A stretch of DNA of 64,000 nucleotides from Seminavis robusta (taxonomy: Eukaryota; Bacillariophyta; Bacillariophyceae; Naviculales; Naviculaceae): NCBI GenBank assembly GCA_903772945.1, contig CAICTM010000364.1, positions 1 to 64,000 of the forward strand, read 5' to 3'. The position numbers and the translations under genes were made by a program. The notes beneath the pieces were generated by a model. It was not told the DNA's origin. It saw only the letters and a list, made by a program, of their open reading frames with translations, and did no database searches. Shown piece by piece: positions 19,601 to 28,186 of this stretch. Each line of letters opens with the position of its first letter. Position 1 is the first letter of the stretch.

Positions 19601-20857
19601 CTTCGCTTGAGCGATAAATTCCTGTTCCTTCTCTTCGACAAGCTTGCGCAACATTTGGATACAACTTTTGTTGCTTTCGTTTTCATCGCTTACAGCCTTG
19701 TAGCCAGCCTTGGTCTTGGCCAGCTTCTTCTCTGTGGACTTGACCTTGCTCTTGAGCTGCTTCACTTCGTTGCTGTGAGCCAGTGTCGTGTTGCTTTCAT
19801 TTTGCTGTTTTTGGAGGGAAGAACTGAGTTTCTCCTCGGTAATGGTCAACCGTTGATCCGTCTGCTTCAGTCGTTCCATCATCTTGACAACTTTTTCCTC
19901 GGCATCACTCTTGGCTTGCCTTGATTGATGGAGCTGTGTGACAAGTCGACGTTCAATGTTCTCGAGCTTGACGACTTTTTGCTGGAACTCCAGTTTTTGC
20001 TTTCGCTCTTGTCGAACGTGTTCTTCTGCCGCTGCCAGTTTGTGGTCCATGTCGCTGATCTTGACATAGAGACTGGCGACCTTTTCCTCTGCGGCCAAGC
20101 GAAGCTCTTGTTCCCTGTCACGGTCCTTGCTGGCCATCCTTATTCGTGAACCCTGATCTCGCTGCGTCGAAGAAGAACCATCACTAGAGCTCAGTTGAGA
20201 GCTATTGGTGAGCTTGATGGATCGTTGCTCTACGTCATCTCTCCTTTCGTCGTTGCTGTCCTCACGAGGTGTGTATCGGTACCGGCTTCGGGGGGTGAGA
20301 TCCACTCTTGGCGTACCAGGCTGCGTCAATTGAGCCCTCAACTTATCCAATGCCTCATCCGCAGCTTGCACTCGCTGGTGATATGACTGAGGAGTTGGTG
20401 GCAACCTATCATTCATTCGGTGTTGATAGGACAGTGGAGTTGAAGGCATCCTCTCTTGCATTCGGTGTTGATAGGATTGTGGTGTAGAAGGAAGTCTGTC
20501 ATGAGCCTTTGCCCTGGGCGGTTTCTCGCCGCTGTTGTTGTTGGTGCTGCGGCTATTCTCTGGATGGGGTGGCTTTTCCGTCCTTCTTGTCGATGTGCCG
20601 CTATTGGAAACATCAATCTCATCCTGCATCTTGGCAGCAATATTCTTCAGGGTAGAAGCGTAGGGCTTTCCAGTTGCAGCCATGGCCGCCCTAGTAGCTG
20701 CCGCCAGTTCCTCCTGACGATACCCTTCCGCGCGACTCCTCACAGATCCCCTCAATCTTGTCGCAATCTCCTTGAGGGAGAACCGACTAGCAACAGAAGC
20801 TTCGTCATCGTCTGCCGGTTGTCTGCTTCCATTACTATCGTCTGTTCGAACCACCAT
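16700..20857 (-). CDS. 1385-aa coiled-coil protein with the shared domain (family member C)
   Basis: An intron-less frame from ATG at 20857. The N-terminal third is disordered and basic, with three near-repeats of a 13-15 aa unit of the type DRLPSTPQSYQHRM (about residues 120-165); its repeated TP and SY residues could be phosphorylation sites. Coiled coil runs about 245-510. A long lysine- and serine-rich disordered region leads to the shared domain at about 862-1003: YLPVLCLKPFEMPPGP, FLGVYVYG, RMIPYKTAVEKG, and a helix ending TEERTHPF. The C-terminal region has a perfect 12-aa tandem duplication (EEKKDHDIADDN, about 1180-1204; 36-bp units near 17240-17315). It is homologous to the genes at 2426 and 8361 in the domain only; the rods are not alignable by eye. 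The function is unknown. Confidence 0.85.
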   Translation of the reverse strand: MVVRTDDSNGSRQPADDDEASVASRFSLKEIATRLRGSVRSRAEGYRQEELAAATRAAMAATGKPYASTLKNIAAKMQDEIDVSNSGTSTRRTEKPPHPENSRSTNNNSGEKPPRAKAHDRLPSTPQSYQHRMQERMPSTPLSYQHRMNDRLPPTPQSYHQRVQAADEALDKLRAQLTQPGTPRVDLTPRSRYRYTPREDSNDERRDDVEQRSIKLTNSSQLSSSDGSSSTQRDQGSRIRMASKDRDREQELRLAAEEKVASLYVKISDMDHKLAAAEEHVRQERKQKLEFQQKVVKLENIERRLVTQLHQSRQAKSDAEEKVVKMMERLKQTDQRLTITEEKLSSSLQKQQNESNTTLAHSNEVKQLKSKVKSTEKKLAKTKAGYKAVSDENESNKSCIQMLRKLVEEKEQEFIAQAKKMREREEQRLKEHGQTKKNDQDVATLQQKLKEKEKQVEQLREETRVQQKSLATNALQNKYLLSSLEKAREQCKKECTQRMSMECELRSLKTSGSISRCSQSRASTSHSLLPPSSINRPRPSPLAVGPIRSKKSKDSTITTSSVASGSWVSDSQEDSEQHHSRSKAVVPKPAADKSQGKRKAVDDNEGGPKEAQMTNAIVLEYERIHAHDCKENRTSKALSTKAATKSTKKRRSPKQADANTNKQRSEEADKKEKPNLKAAKPMKSVEAAAKKVEARREEAVEILSRYKQHSMERLECTAGQEMGRAEMKELSEMEPASTRDSVIPARDENVRASPKKQNGSAGTNKNPPDPKHQCKGTLDEQETRESTRTAETDGEAKVENQAKSLKQEMINSDTPAIAVTQTTADIISRESQTLRSEKPTGAEAPPTSSPANGPCLSSPPSPEKVKRDERLLASVPIHIKDMYQKVGFFKDRKLNQYLPVLCLKPFEMPPGPAQMEVLSEPSDFLGVYVYGRTSYTSAYQSIKWFRMIPYKTAVEKGYHKLPPSIEAKIGVGSPLLDTENELMRGLELIKQEVHKETEERTHPFLYFQRTGEDLWGKSGIENGESLGCCKQAEKPNIQKQTSGGESTEQNDESSTVRAHASEEDSDKQMKMAGKDEARSPLAIQTRRTVPISPRHLVGNALSPANGGRGHVMMPSNQGQERGQEQGRGQMIALSDGTKEKVIETLQECLPACQYALQSDSQDVLLNDLATETTRSNTGAKEEKKDHDIADDNEEKKDHDIADDNALEKDESDENPFATFQNTFTKTHEKFCAVLHQFSSKPATPIFGITSATKSKSKRQSRASKKRERNNDIPKFVIAEKTEGASECVSEIGNGELGYVPIQLEESDKLIYMLQQILGDDFGDEQVDMKNANSLSLLTETVDMEKVQSIITSTSQDIMDTHFPSDEFPTEKEEKPNQATTPRMFF

Positions 20858-22283
20858 ATCGTCCCCTTGTTGTTGCTTAGCCTAAACTACCGTCGGGGGT
20901 ACTCCATGCAAATCTTTCGGAGGTAATGTTTTTTGATGATCAAGCTGTTCTCGGAAAGGGACGTCCGACTTTTGCCTCGCTTGTTGTATCTGGAGATCAA
21001 CTTTTCGAACTTGGAACCATCGCTAAAGGATGTGTGTTCGCACCTCGGCGTGGGAATCCTCTAAATAAATAACGCTTACCTTTAACCACGAATACATCAA
21101 TTCCCTAAGTGGTTTAACTGTGACACCTTAAGTACCTTAAACCACTTATGGACAAGGTGCTCGCTACTCGCGACATGGTGACACCTCACCAAATTGGCGC
21201 TATTTTGGCAACACGAAGTCAGGATGAACACGCAATCTTCGATCATACCATTTGGCTAGTTGAGGCATCCAGCTTCTTGTTCTGCCAGTCTCTCAACGAT
21301 CGGTCGGTTGGTCATCAGGTCAGACCAAGTACCAGTACCAAGAGCCCAAAAGCTCAGTTGTTGTTTGTTGCGGTGCTTATTGCCTCCAAACAACCTCTGT
21401 TTCGGTTCTTGTGGCTCGTGGACCTTTCGTCGTCGCCGTTGTGGTTTGGTGTCTTGGAAATAACAACTAACTGGAGTGCATTATGGAGAATGAGAATGAC
21501 AGGACGCTGCCCCTAAATGCTTCGCATATACATACCGCTCCGTCCCATCAACAGGACTGTCCAGATGGCTTCATGATATCCATGGTCCTCTTGGCAATCA
21601 TGACCTCCGCGATGATCTATCTGATTGTCAGGAAAGGATCCTTCAGCGAAGAGTACTGACGAAGATCATGGAATGGAATGATATCACGCAAGCAATTCGC
21701 TTCACCAAGGGTCTGGGTATATCTTGAACCAATTTTGCATTTAGAGTTCCCGCCCTCCTCCAAGAGAGCCCTACTACTGACGGAAATGGGCAAAGTCCGT
21801 GGAGAGCTTTTTTCGAGGAGGCGGGAACACACGGGAAGCTTCGCCCCACCCTCAGCTTGCCCTATTGATGACACCATGCTTATGGAGTGCCAAAGGAGGA
21901 AGAGTTAGCCGGGATGGCAAGGGTCCAGGAGAAGCAACAAGAAGTATACATGTATGTAAATTCATGTATTGTAGAAACGGTATAGTTCGTCGCTTCACCA
22001 CCAACGGCCGCACGGTACTGTCGCATCGACACCACTGGTCTATTTTTCTAGAATACTGTACCATAGTAAAGCACTGTGCCGGTGGGCTGCACTCTATTTG
22101 ATGAATGAGAGTTCCTCCATAGCCCAGGCAAGAGCAGTTTGATTGCCGCCGAAGCTACGGTTAACTCAGAACAAGTCACAAAGAAACGTATTTTGGTTTG
22201 GTTTGTGGAAGGTACACTTCATGCAAGCTAGTTTGGTTAGCCACTCAACGAACGAAAGAACGATCTGATCCGAGGCAATCCTC
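20858..22283. other. intergenic, mostly featureless
   Basis: The part next to 20858 should hold the promoter of coiled-coil gene C. The rest shows overlapping short frames on both strands without family signatures. A repeated AAACCACTTA-type motif (21090-21150) lies near the middle. One 58-codon frame at 21483 with a membrane-like segment is listed separately. Confidence 0.4.
21483..21659 (+). CDS. possible 58-aa single-span membrane peptide
   Basis: An ATG-to-stop frame of 59 codons. The first 30 residues are polar, followed by a hydrophobic run of about 22 residues (FMISMVLLAIMTSAMIYLIV) and a basic-acidic tail. A membrane span is plausible from composition alone. There is no homology I can recall, and no splice partner was found upstream. 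It may be chance or a remnant. Confidence 0.2.
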   Translation: MENENDRTLPLNASHIHTAPSHQQDCPDGFMISMVLLAIMTSAMIYLIVRKGSFSEEY

Positions 22284-24524
22284 TCAGGGTACATCCAATA
22301 TTAGTTGAATTGCCATGACCAACAGATCCAGTCGGAAGAATTCATCCGGAGGTTCTGGCGTCTGCGCATCCCCGTTTGCAGCTTTATTCCAGGTCTCTAG
22401 CTGGTCGCGGAGTGCCTGGCCAAGGTCACCCAACGTGGGAAGAGGGTACGTCATGTTTGGAGCCTCGGATGGCTGTATCGCGATGGTCCGTGGATGCTGC
22501 AACAACAATTCATCACCCCCGCTTTGCATCTTTTGATGATGCCTCCAAGCCAGTTGAATCAAGCCACAAACGGCTACAAAGAACTCGCACTGATCAATAA
22601 GTTCTGGCACATTTTGAAATCCCTGAATTTGGTTGTTGTTGTTGTTGCTGCCAAGGACGACAAATTTTCCCAAGTCGCGGCTCAGAACGGTCTCCAAATC
22701 CCGTCGCAGCCGTGTACGGACGTCTGGGGTTACTGCTGCTGCTGACACCAACAAGGGACGTAGCATATCCAACAGTTTGGGCTTGAGTCCTGGATGAGGA
22801 CATGTCGGCAACAAGTAGTCCCAAACAATGTTCCATTGACTCGAGGGCGTGTACTTGGACAAGAGATCTTTGCAAATCTGAAAGATTGTCATGGCGCTGG
22901 GTAGCGGTAGCTGTTGATGAGAAGGCGTCGTGGTGGTTGCTGCCACAATGGTGTTGAGTAGCAATTGAAACGTTCCCACGGGATGATCTGGCGGTCGTGG
23001 CCGAGATGGTTGCGAGGTGGTACCAGTATCCTGACTACTACTACAAGTAGTTGTACCCATGAGTGAGAACGAATGGGACAATACCAGGCTGTGCTGTGGC
23101 AGAATGGGAAGCAAAGCCTGCAACAAGGAAATGCCCTGGATTGTCATTTCGACTTTGGCACTGGCGGAAGCATATGGTTGTTGATGTTGTTGCTGCTGAT
23201 CTGGGTTGTGATTCATGAGGGTTGCCACGTGTGGGAACCATAACTTCCATTGATACTGTGGTTGGTAGACACACCAGGACGCAATTTCTGGCCATGCTTG
23301 GTACGCCAAGAGTGCCACTCCCAAGTCATTCCAAGAGGTATCCATTCCTTCATATTCATCCGGAAGCATTGTATAATCCTCCTCTTCATCATCCATGCTA
23401 TCGTCATCATCGTCAGCCTTGTGGAACTGTCGTTCACAAGTCCACCAGTCGAGTGATTCTTCTCGTTGTCGTGGTGCTTGTTTGGGTGCAAAATGTTGAT
23501 GTTGATACGATGCGACTCTCCAAGGATGGCACAAGAATGATTCCATGGCAGAGGATGATTGCATACTGAACTTTAGCATGTAAGAAGAAACCACCTTGTC
23601 GTCATCATTCCCATAATAAATGACGGCCAATTGAGTGGCCACACTCAGTTGCAGGGCTGGCCAAAAGACACTGGAAGCATTGGTGGCGGGTAGTTTGTTC
23701 CAAAGTTGCATGGCGGTGGGTACTACATGCCGAATCCAAAGAGGCACGGCCAGTTCACTGGGACAGCAAGAACAAGCCACACCTTCTTCTTCTTCTTCGG
23801 TGTCAATGTCCACGCGAAGTGCGAGTCTTTGATAGAGCTGTATGGTTTCCAGTAGGATGCTTTTGATTCGTTTGAATCGGAGTCGAGGGCCATTCTTATT
23901 TGGAGTCGAGGCAAGGATTTGATTGTAACATTCCTGGAGGGACCATGTCGCCAAGAGCACTAGTAGTGTCCAGGAGAGGTAATAGTGAAGTTGGTGTTGC
24001 GGATTGCTGGGAATAGTGGATCCCAGCTGGAGCATGGATTGCATGGCGATGGAGTGAACTTCAAACGGCGTCATGCGGTTGTGTTGCAGTAAAAGGGCGG
24101 TCAGCTGCATTCCCAAGTACCATTTATCCGCCAATGCCGTGTCGGATGGTGGATGCTGTTGCGACAAGTGTTGACGAATGGATTGCCGAAGCTTGTTGGA
24201 GTGTTCGGATGATTGGACCAGAATGTTGCACATGACATCTGGTGTGGTAATAGCAGTACCTGTAGTATTAGTCACAACACCTTTCTGTAGTGATTCGGTC
24301 CAAGATGTCCGAAGAGTGGCCAACGATACTGTCGACGAGGAATCCGTCACGGAGTCGTTGTTTTCATCATCCAACAGCACTGACAAAACCAATTCGAGCA
24401 ATTCACCAGGATTGCCGTCATCCTCCTGCTTGGGATCCGTGGTAGTACTACATGTAGTAGCACATGAGATACATTGTTCTACCAGATCAGAGGGGAAGCT
24501 CAAAACAAGGTTGTTGCTGCTCAT
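22284..24524 (-). CDS. 746-aa helical-repeat protein, Alf4/glomulin (YAP-binding) family-like
   Basis: An intron-less frame. It is open upstream to a GTG at 24665, but the first ATG at 24524 (MSSNNLVLSF) is taken as the start. The protein is mostly alpha-helical with several hydrophobic helices, broken by low-complexity acidic (DDDDDSMDDEEED) and glutamine or asparagine stretches. The C-terminal half has WDYLLPTCPHPGLKPKLLDM. This resembles the conserved block of the Alf4/glomulin family, where a trailing C-P-(F/Y)-P segment precedes a helix. Glomulin binds RBX1 and controls cullin-RING ubiquitin ligases, and plant ALF4 acts the same way. If the call is right, this would be the diatom counterpart. 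It is divergently arranged with the rhodanese-methyltransferase gene, 176 bp apart. The call is tentative. Confidence 0.5.
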   Translation of the reverse strand: MSSNNLVLSFPSDLVEQCISCATTCSTTTDPKQEDDGNPGELLELVLSVLLDDENNDSVTDSSSTVSLATLRTSWTESLQKGVVTNTTGTAITTPDVMCNILVQSSEHSNKLRQSIRQHLSQQHPPSDTALADKWYLGMQLTALLLQHNRMTPFEVHSIAMQSMLQLGSTIPSNPQHQLHYYLSWTLLVLLATWSLQECYNQILASTPNKNGPRLRFKRIKSILLETIQLYQRLALRVDIDTEEEEEGVACSCCPSELAVPLWIRHVVPTAMQLWNKLPATNASSVFWPALQLSVATQLAVIYYGNDDDKVVSSYMLKFSMQSSSAMESFLCHPWRVASYQHQHFAPKQAPRQREESLDWWTCERQFHKADDDDDSMDDEEEDYTMLPDEYEGMDTSWNDLGVALLAYQAWPEIASWCVYQPQYQWKLWFPHVATLMNHNPDQQQQHQQPYASASAKVEMTIQGISLLQALLPILPQHSLVLSHSFSLMGTTTCSSSQDTGTTSQPSRPRPPDHPVGTFQLLLNTIVAATTTTPSHQQLPLPSAMTIFQICKDLLSKYTPSSQWNIVWDYLLPTCPHPGLKPKLLDMLRPLLVSAAAVTPDVRTRLRRDLETVLSRDLGKFVVLGSNNNNNQIQGFQNVPELIDQCEFFVAVCGLIQLAWRHHQKMQSGGDELLLQHPRTIAIQPSEAPNMTYPLPTLGDLGQALRDQLETWNKAANGDAQTPEPPDEFFRLDLLVMAIQLILDVP

Positions 24525-24700
24525 CTTGGTCCAAAAGCAAGCAGACAAGACAAAAGAGAGATTGATGAGAGATGAGAGTGAGGAGGGAGGGTCGAAAAAC
24601 CCTTCTGAGAATCTTTGGATCTTTTTAGGGTTAAACTGTTCAGGAGGGGCCGACGGCCAACACACAGAAGTGAGGTTCTTCCAAAGAGATTGGCAAAGGG
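24525..24700. promoter_or_regulatory. bidirectional promoter region
   Basis: Only 176 bp separate the start codons of the two divergent genes, so both promoters and both 5' UTRs must share this DNA. No core element was recognised with confidence. Confidence 0.5.
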
Positions 24701-26094
24701 ATGAACAGCAACCAGGACAACAACAACAAGGATGATGATGGGATCTGCATGGGCAGCTTGGAAGAGTGGCTGACTACAGGTTTGCCTCTCTTGGATATTC
24801 GTAACCATGACCAATATGCCGAGAGTCACATCAAGAACTCGATTCATATTCCTCTCTCCAGTGTACGACAACGATCCTACGAGTTGCCACCTCGGCAAGA
24901 CGCCTTTGCTGTCCTAATTTGCTCCAACAATCATCAAGAAGAACAGGAAGAGTCACTGCAGTTGATTCGAGAGTTTTTTCTTTGTCAAGAAGAAACTACC
25001 ATCAACAACAGCACGAAGAAGAAGAAGAGGGCTCAAAAACCATGGATGGTTCCGTTGATACTCACAGATGGCAAAATCACGAGGGACCAAGCCAAAGAAT
25101 GCAGCATCTTGGTAGAAGGACACGGGACACAACATGATGCACCCAACAATACGGATATAGAGAGCTTTCAACCATTGCCTCGACTCTGGCAACCGGATTC
25201 CATGGTCAAAGAGGTCCTGCTTCCGATTCTGGCAAAACGCTTGGAAGAAACCGCTGCTGCTGGGATCAAAGAGAGAGGGAATGATGATCATCTATATGAA
25301 ATTTGGGATTTGGGAGCCGGTGCAGGGAGGGATGTGTACGTATAGTTCGCCAGGAGACCAAGACAAAACACGTTCTTCCCGGTGTCTTCTAATGTAACTG
25401 TCACTTTTCTCCCCTGGTTTGGAGCAGTGCCTTTCTGGCAGAGGAGCTAAAGGCTACAGCAACCAACAAACGCGTGGCAACATTTCGTGTGGTCGCAATG
25501 GACCAACGGTATCGATCACTGCAATCGCGAGCTGGCAATGATATTCAAGCACGTGACCCTCAGGTAGACCCGGTCGAGGAATGCATTCAGTTTTGGAAAC
25601 GACGAGGTATTGAATACGAAACTAGGTGTGTTTCTGTTCACTGGGGCAATCAAACACAAGATCATGCACAGTGGTTCCGGAAACAACAACAGCAATCAGG
25701 TACAACGACAACGCACCTGCTGTGCTTGTTCATGGTACGATTCTGGAACCAAAGTCTAATGGAGTTCTTGGCCACAAGTGACACAGAGTTGGTCAAGGAG
25801 GGAACATTGGTGGCAGTGTCCCAGTTTGCAAAGCCTCATCCAGGAGCTTCCTGGAATTTTGACCATCCAAAGGTACGCTCGGTAATGGATGGCTAGCTAC
25901 TTTTACCAAATCGGCATTGATGCTTCTAAAATTACACTTGTAAATTGTTTCCAAAGGAAAAGAATGTGCTGGAGCGCCATGAGCTGAGGCAAATGTTTTC
26001 AACAGACAGAGGATGGTGTGTTTTACACGACAACATTGTGACAGATTCCGATCACGGCCGAACCTTGATAAACTTTGTGGCGGTGAGGAATTGA
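24701..26094 (+). CDS. rhodanese-like / SAM-methyltransferase fusion, three exons
   Basis: Exons 24701-25335, 25428-25872 and 25957-26094 join in frame to 405 aa; introns of 92 and 84 bp have GT-AG ends. Residues about 15-110 form a rhodanese-like domain: LPLLDIRNHDQYAESHI then SIHIPLSSV and VLICSNNH, where the catalytic-loop cysteine is present but the usual arginine of CxxxxR is not. From about 205 comes the methyltransferase part, with the SAM-binding motif WDLGAGAGRDVAF formed across the first splice junction, which supports the intron. The last exon supplies the terminal strand (HGRTLINFVAV). Fusions of these two domains exist in algae and plants. The substrate is unknown; by fold it is closest to small-molecule class I methyltransferases. 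Confidence 0.75.
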
Positions 26095-26349
26095 CTACGA
26101 CGCAACGGTGTCTGCGCTTTGCTGATACAAAATAAGCAAGTCGGGCATTCAAATTCAAGCTACAATTTTATTTGAACGCATCACATCCCTATCGACAACT
26201 TACAGCATTCTACATTCAAATTTCCCCATCCGTCGTCATCCCACCTGTACGGTACTGGTATTACCTTCACACAAACAAATATCAACAAAACAAACTTCAA
26301 AACCGTATGCAACAAACTCGCCTTGGTCTGCAATGCTTACAAAAGGGAA

Positions 26350-26391
26350 ACCAGTGGTGGCACCCTAGAGACCAGTGGTGGCACCCTAGAG
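26350..26391. repeat. 21-bp tandem duplication, two perfect copies
   Basis: The unit ACCAGTGGTGGCACCCTAGA plus G occurs at 26350-26370 and again at 26371-26391 without change. Confidence 0.85.
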
Positions 26392-27612
26392 ACTAGCACG
26401 CTGAACGGAATCGCCCACGAGTCGAGTCTAGCATCTTGCCAAGAGCACTGGACCTGTGGCGTCGTGGAGCGCCCTTGGAGTTTGCGTACAGCTTTACTTG
26501 TGGATCGCAATAGCTGCGGCTACAACCCCGCAAAGTTCGTTCAACATGGCAGATAGCTGGGACGGAGATAAACTCCGCAACTCCATTGCCGGTGAACTGG
26601 ATACGAATGCAAGCTTTCCTGTTAGCTTCTGTACCGGCGTGGTGGCTTGGTGGGATGGCAGATCGCATGGAAGTACCGTTTCCGGTCTGAGTGGGACTGC
26701 ACAATAGATTGCATACGTTCCAACTTTCTCAAAACTTGGAATCTCTGGATACGTTTACTTTGTCATTGCAAACTTGGAACAACGACGTCCCCAAATGGAA
26801 TAGCGCACCACTAAAGTATAGTCAAAGTCTTTGGCAGATGTCATGAAGCAAGCCACCTGAGGCAAAGGTTTTGGGTTCCCTTGATGATTGTCCAACAGGT
26901 GCTTTTGATGTCTGGGATTGTGTGCCACAACTGCTTCAAGATGCGAATGTCAATGGAAACAAAAGTGCATAAAGCAAACACACCCAGAGCTATTGCAGTA
27001 TCTCCATCGGTTCATCATCTTGATTGGGCAAAATGACAATGGGACCACTCACAGTTCCGGCACCCATACAGAATTGCAACATGAAGAAATAGTTCCAAAA
27101 GAACAACACCAGGGATTCCAACGTGGTCCCCCACCGTAGTACTAACCTGGCCCGACGATGCTTAACTTCGCTGAGCAGACGGGAAGCGGTGCTGTCATCG
27201 TGGTATGGTCGTTCCTGACATCTGACTAAATCTTTATCACTATTTTAGCATTGATAAATTTGACACAGCGATCCGTACCTTTTTTGGCAACCGTGGTACC
27301 AGTACCTGGTACTGGAGCAGAACGCAGACACGCAGTTTTCGGGGTTGGCGTCTGTGTGCTTGAAATCTTCAAAAGGTGCCATTCTATTGGAAAGATAATA
27401 TGACATTCTTTGCTTTTCGCACGAGACGTGGACACAGAAGATGAGCTCACAGTGCCCACAAACTGGACCACTAACTGGCTCATGTTGTGAGTTTTGTTGG
27501 AGCTCAATGGTCAAATCCAATGGTTCCTGGGATCATCAAACAGAGTGAGTGACAGTCTCCTGACACCGGCAACAAGCTCGGCTTTGGCTGCATCGTTGCA
27601 ACCCCACGACCA

Positions 27613-27642
27613 GAATCGAATCGAATCGAATCGAATCGAATC
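27613..27642. repeat. GAATC pentamer microsatellite, six copies
   Basis: Six uninterrupted copies of GAATC. The same pentamer recurs as a short run near 49958-49978. Confidence 0.9.
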
Positions 27643-27919
27643 AGTGAAGTCTAAAACTACACTGCTTCGTCCCTTTTCTCGTGTTTTTGCAGCTTTGGCG
27701 AGTTGAGATTTCCGAGTGTGTGTGCCTCTTACCGGTTCAGTCTTGTTTAGAGTTTCTAAAGAGGTCCAATTTGCAAGCAGAATTCGGACACCAGCGCGAG
27801 TTGAGCTCAGCAACCCCGAAGCCACCTTGCACTTTTTGAGCCTCATTTATTCCAGATTTTATTTTCGAAAACTGCTCAAGGTCACAAGGTCGCAATATTT
27901 CCCCAAAAGCTCTGTTGCA

Positions 27920-28186
27920 ATGATGATTCTAGGTGCACTCTTTACACTCAGCTTCCTCTTTTCTCTGATGGTTGCAAGTGGTTTGGTGACTGTCGATCTT
28001 TTGGCCGGAATCGCCATGTTAGCCTTTGTCTCGGTCTACAGTAGAGCCCACAAGTTGATCCGGAAGTTTCAAGGAGAAGATTCGAAGCTCAAGAACGAAG
28101 CACCAAGAGGCGTCTCATCAGCGAAACTTTCCACAGCCACCAAGAAGGCTGGAGTTCTATCAAAACAACTGTTATCCGTTCGGTAG
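27920..28186 (+). CDS. small two-span membrane protein, 88 aa
   Basis: The frame is open upstream to 27716 but has no ATG before 27920, where MMILGALFTLSFLFSLMVA begins. Residues about 2-20 and 23-43 form two hydrophobic segments with a short turn, followed by a polar, lysine-rich C-terminal half (residues 50-88). The pattern suggests a small membrane protein, with no family I recognise. An alternative is a spliced gene whose first exon lies in the open region before 27920. No neighbour gives a clue to its role. Confidence 0.4.
   Translation: MMILGALFTLSFLFSLMVASGLVTVDLLAGIAMLAFVSVYSRAHKLIRKFQGEDSKLKNEAPRGVSSAKLSTATKKAGVLSKQLLSVR

Larger units (their letters stand above)
26095..27919. other. 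intergenic, no supported gene
   Basis: Contains two short tandem repeats (26350-26391 and 27613-27642) and one ACCGGT site near 27729. The open frames here overlap on both strands and include the repeats, so they are not taken as genes. Confidence 0.4.
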
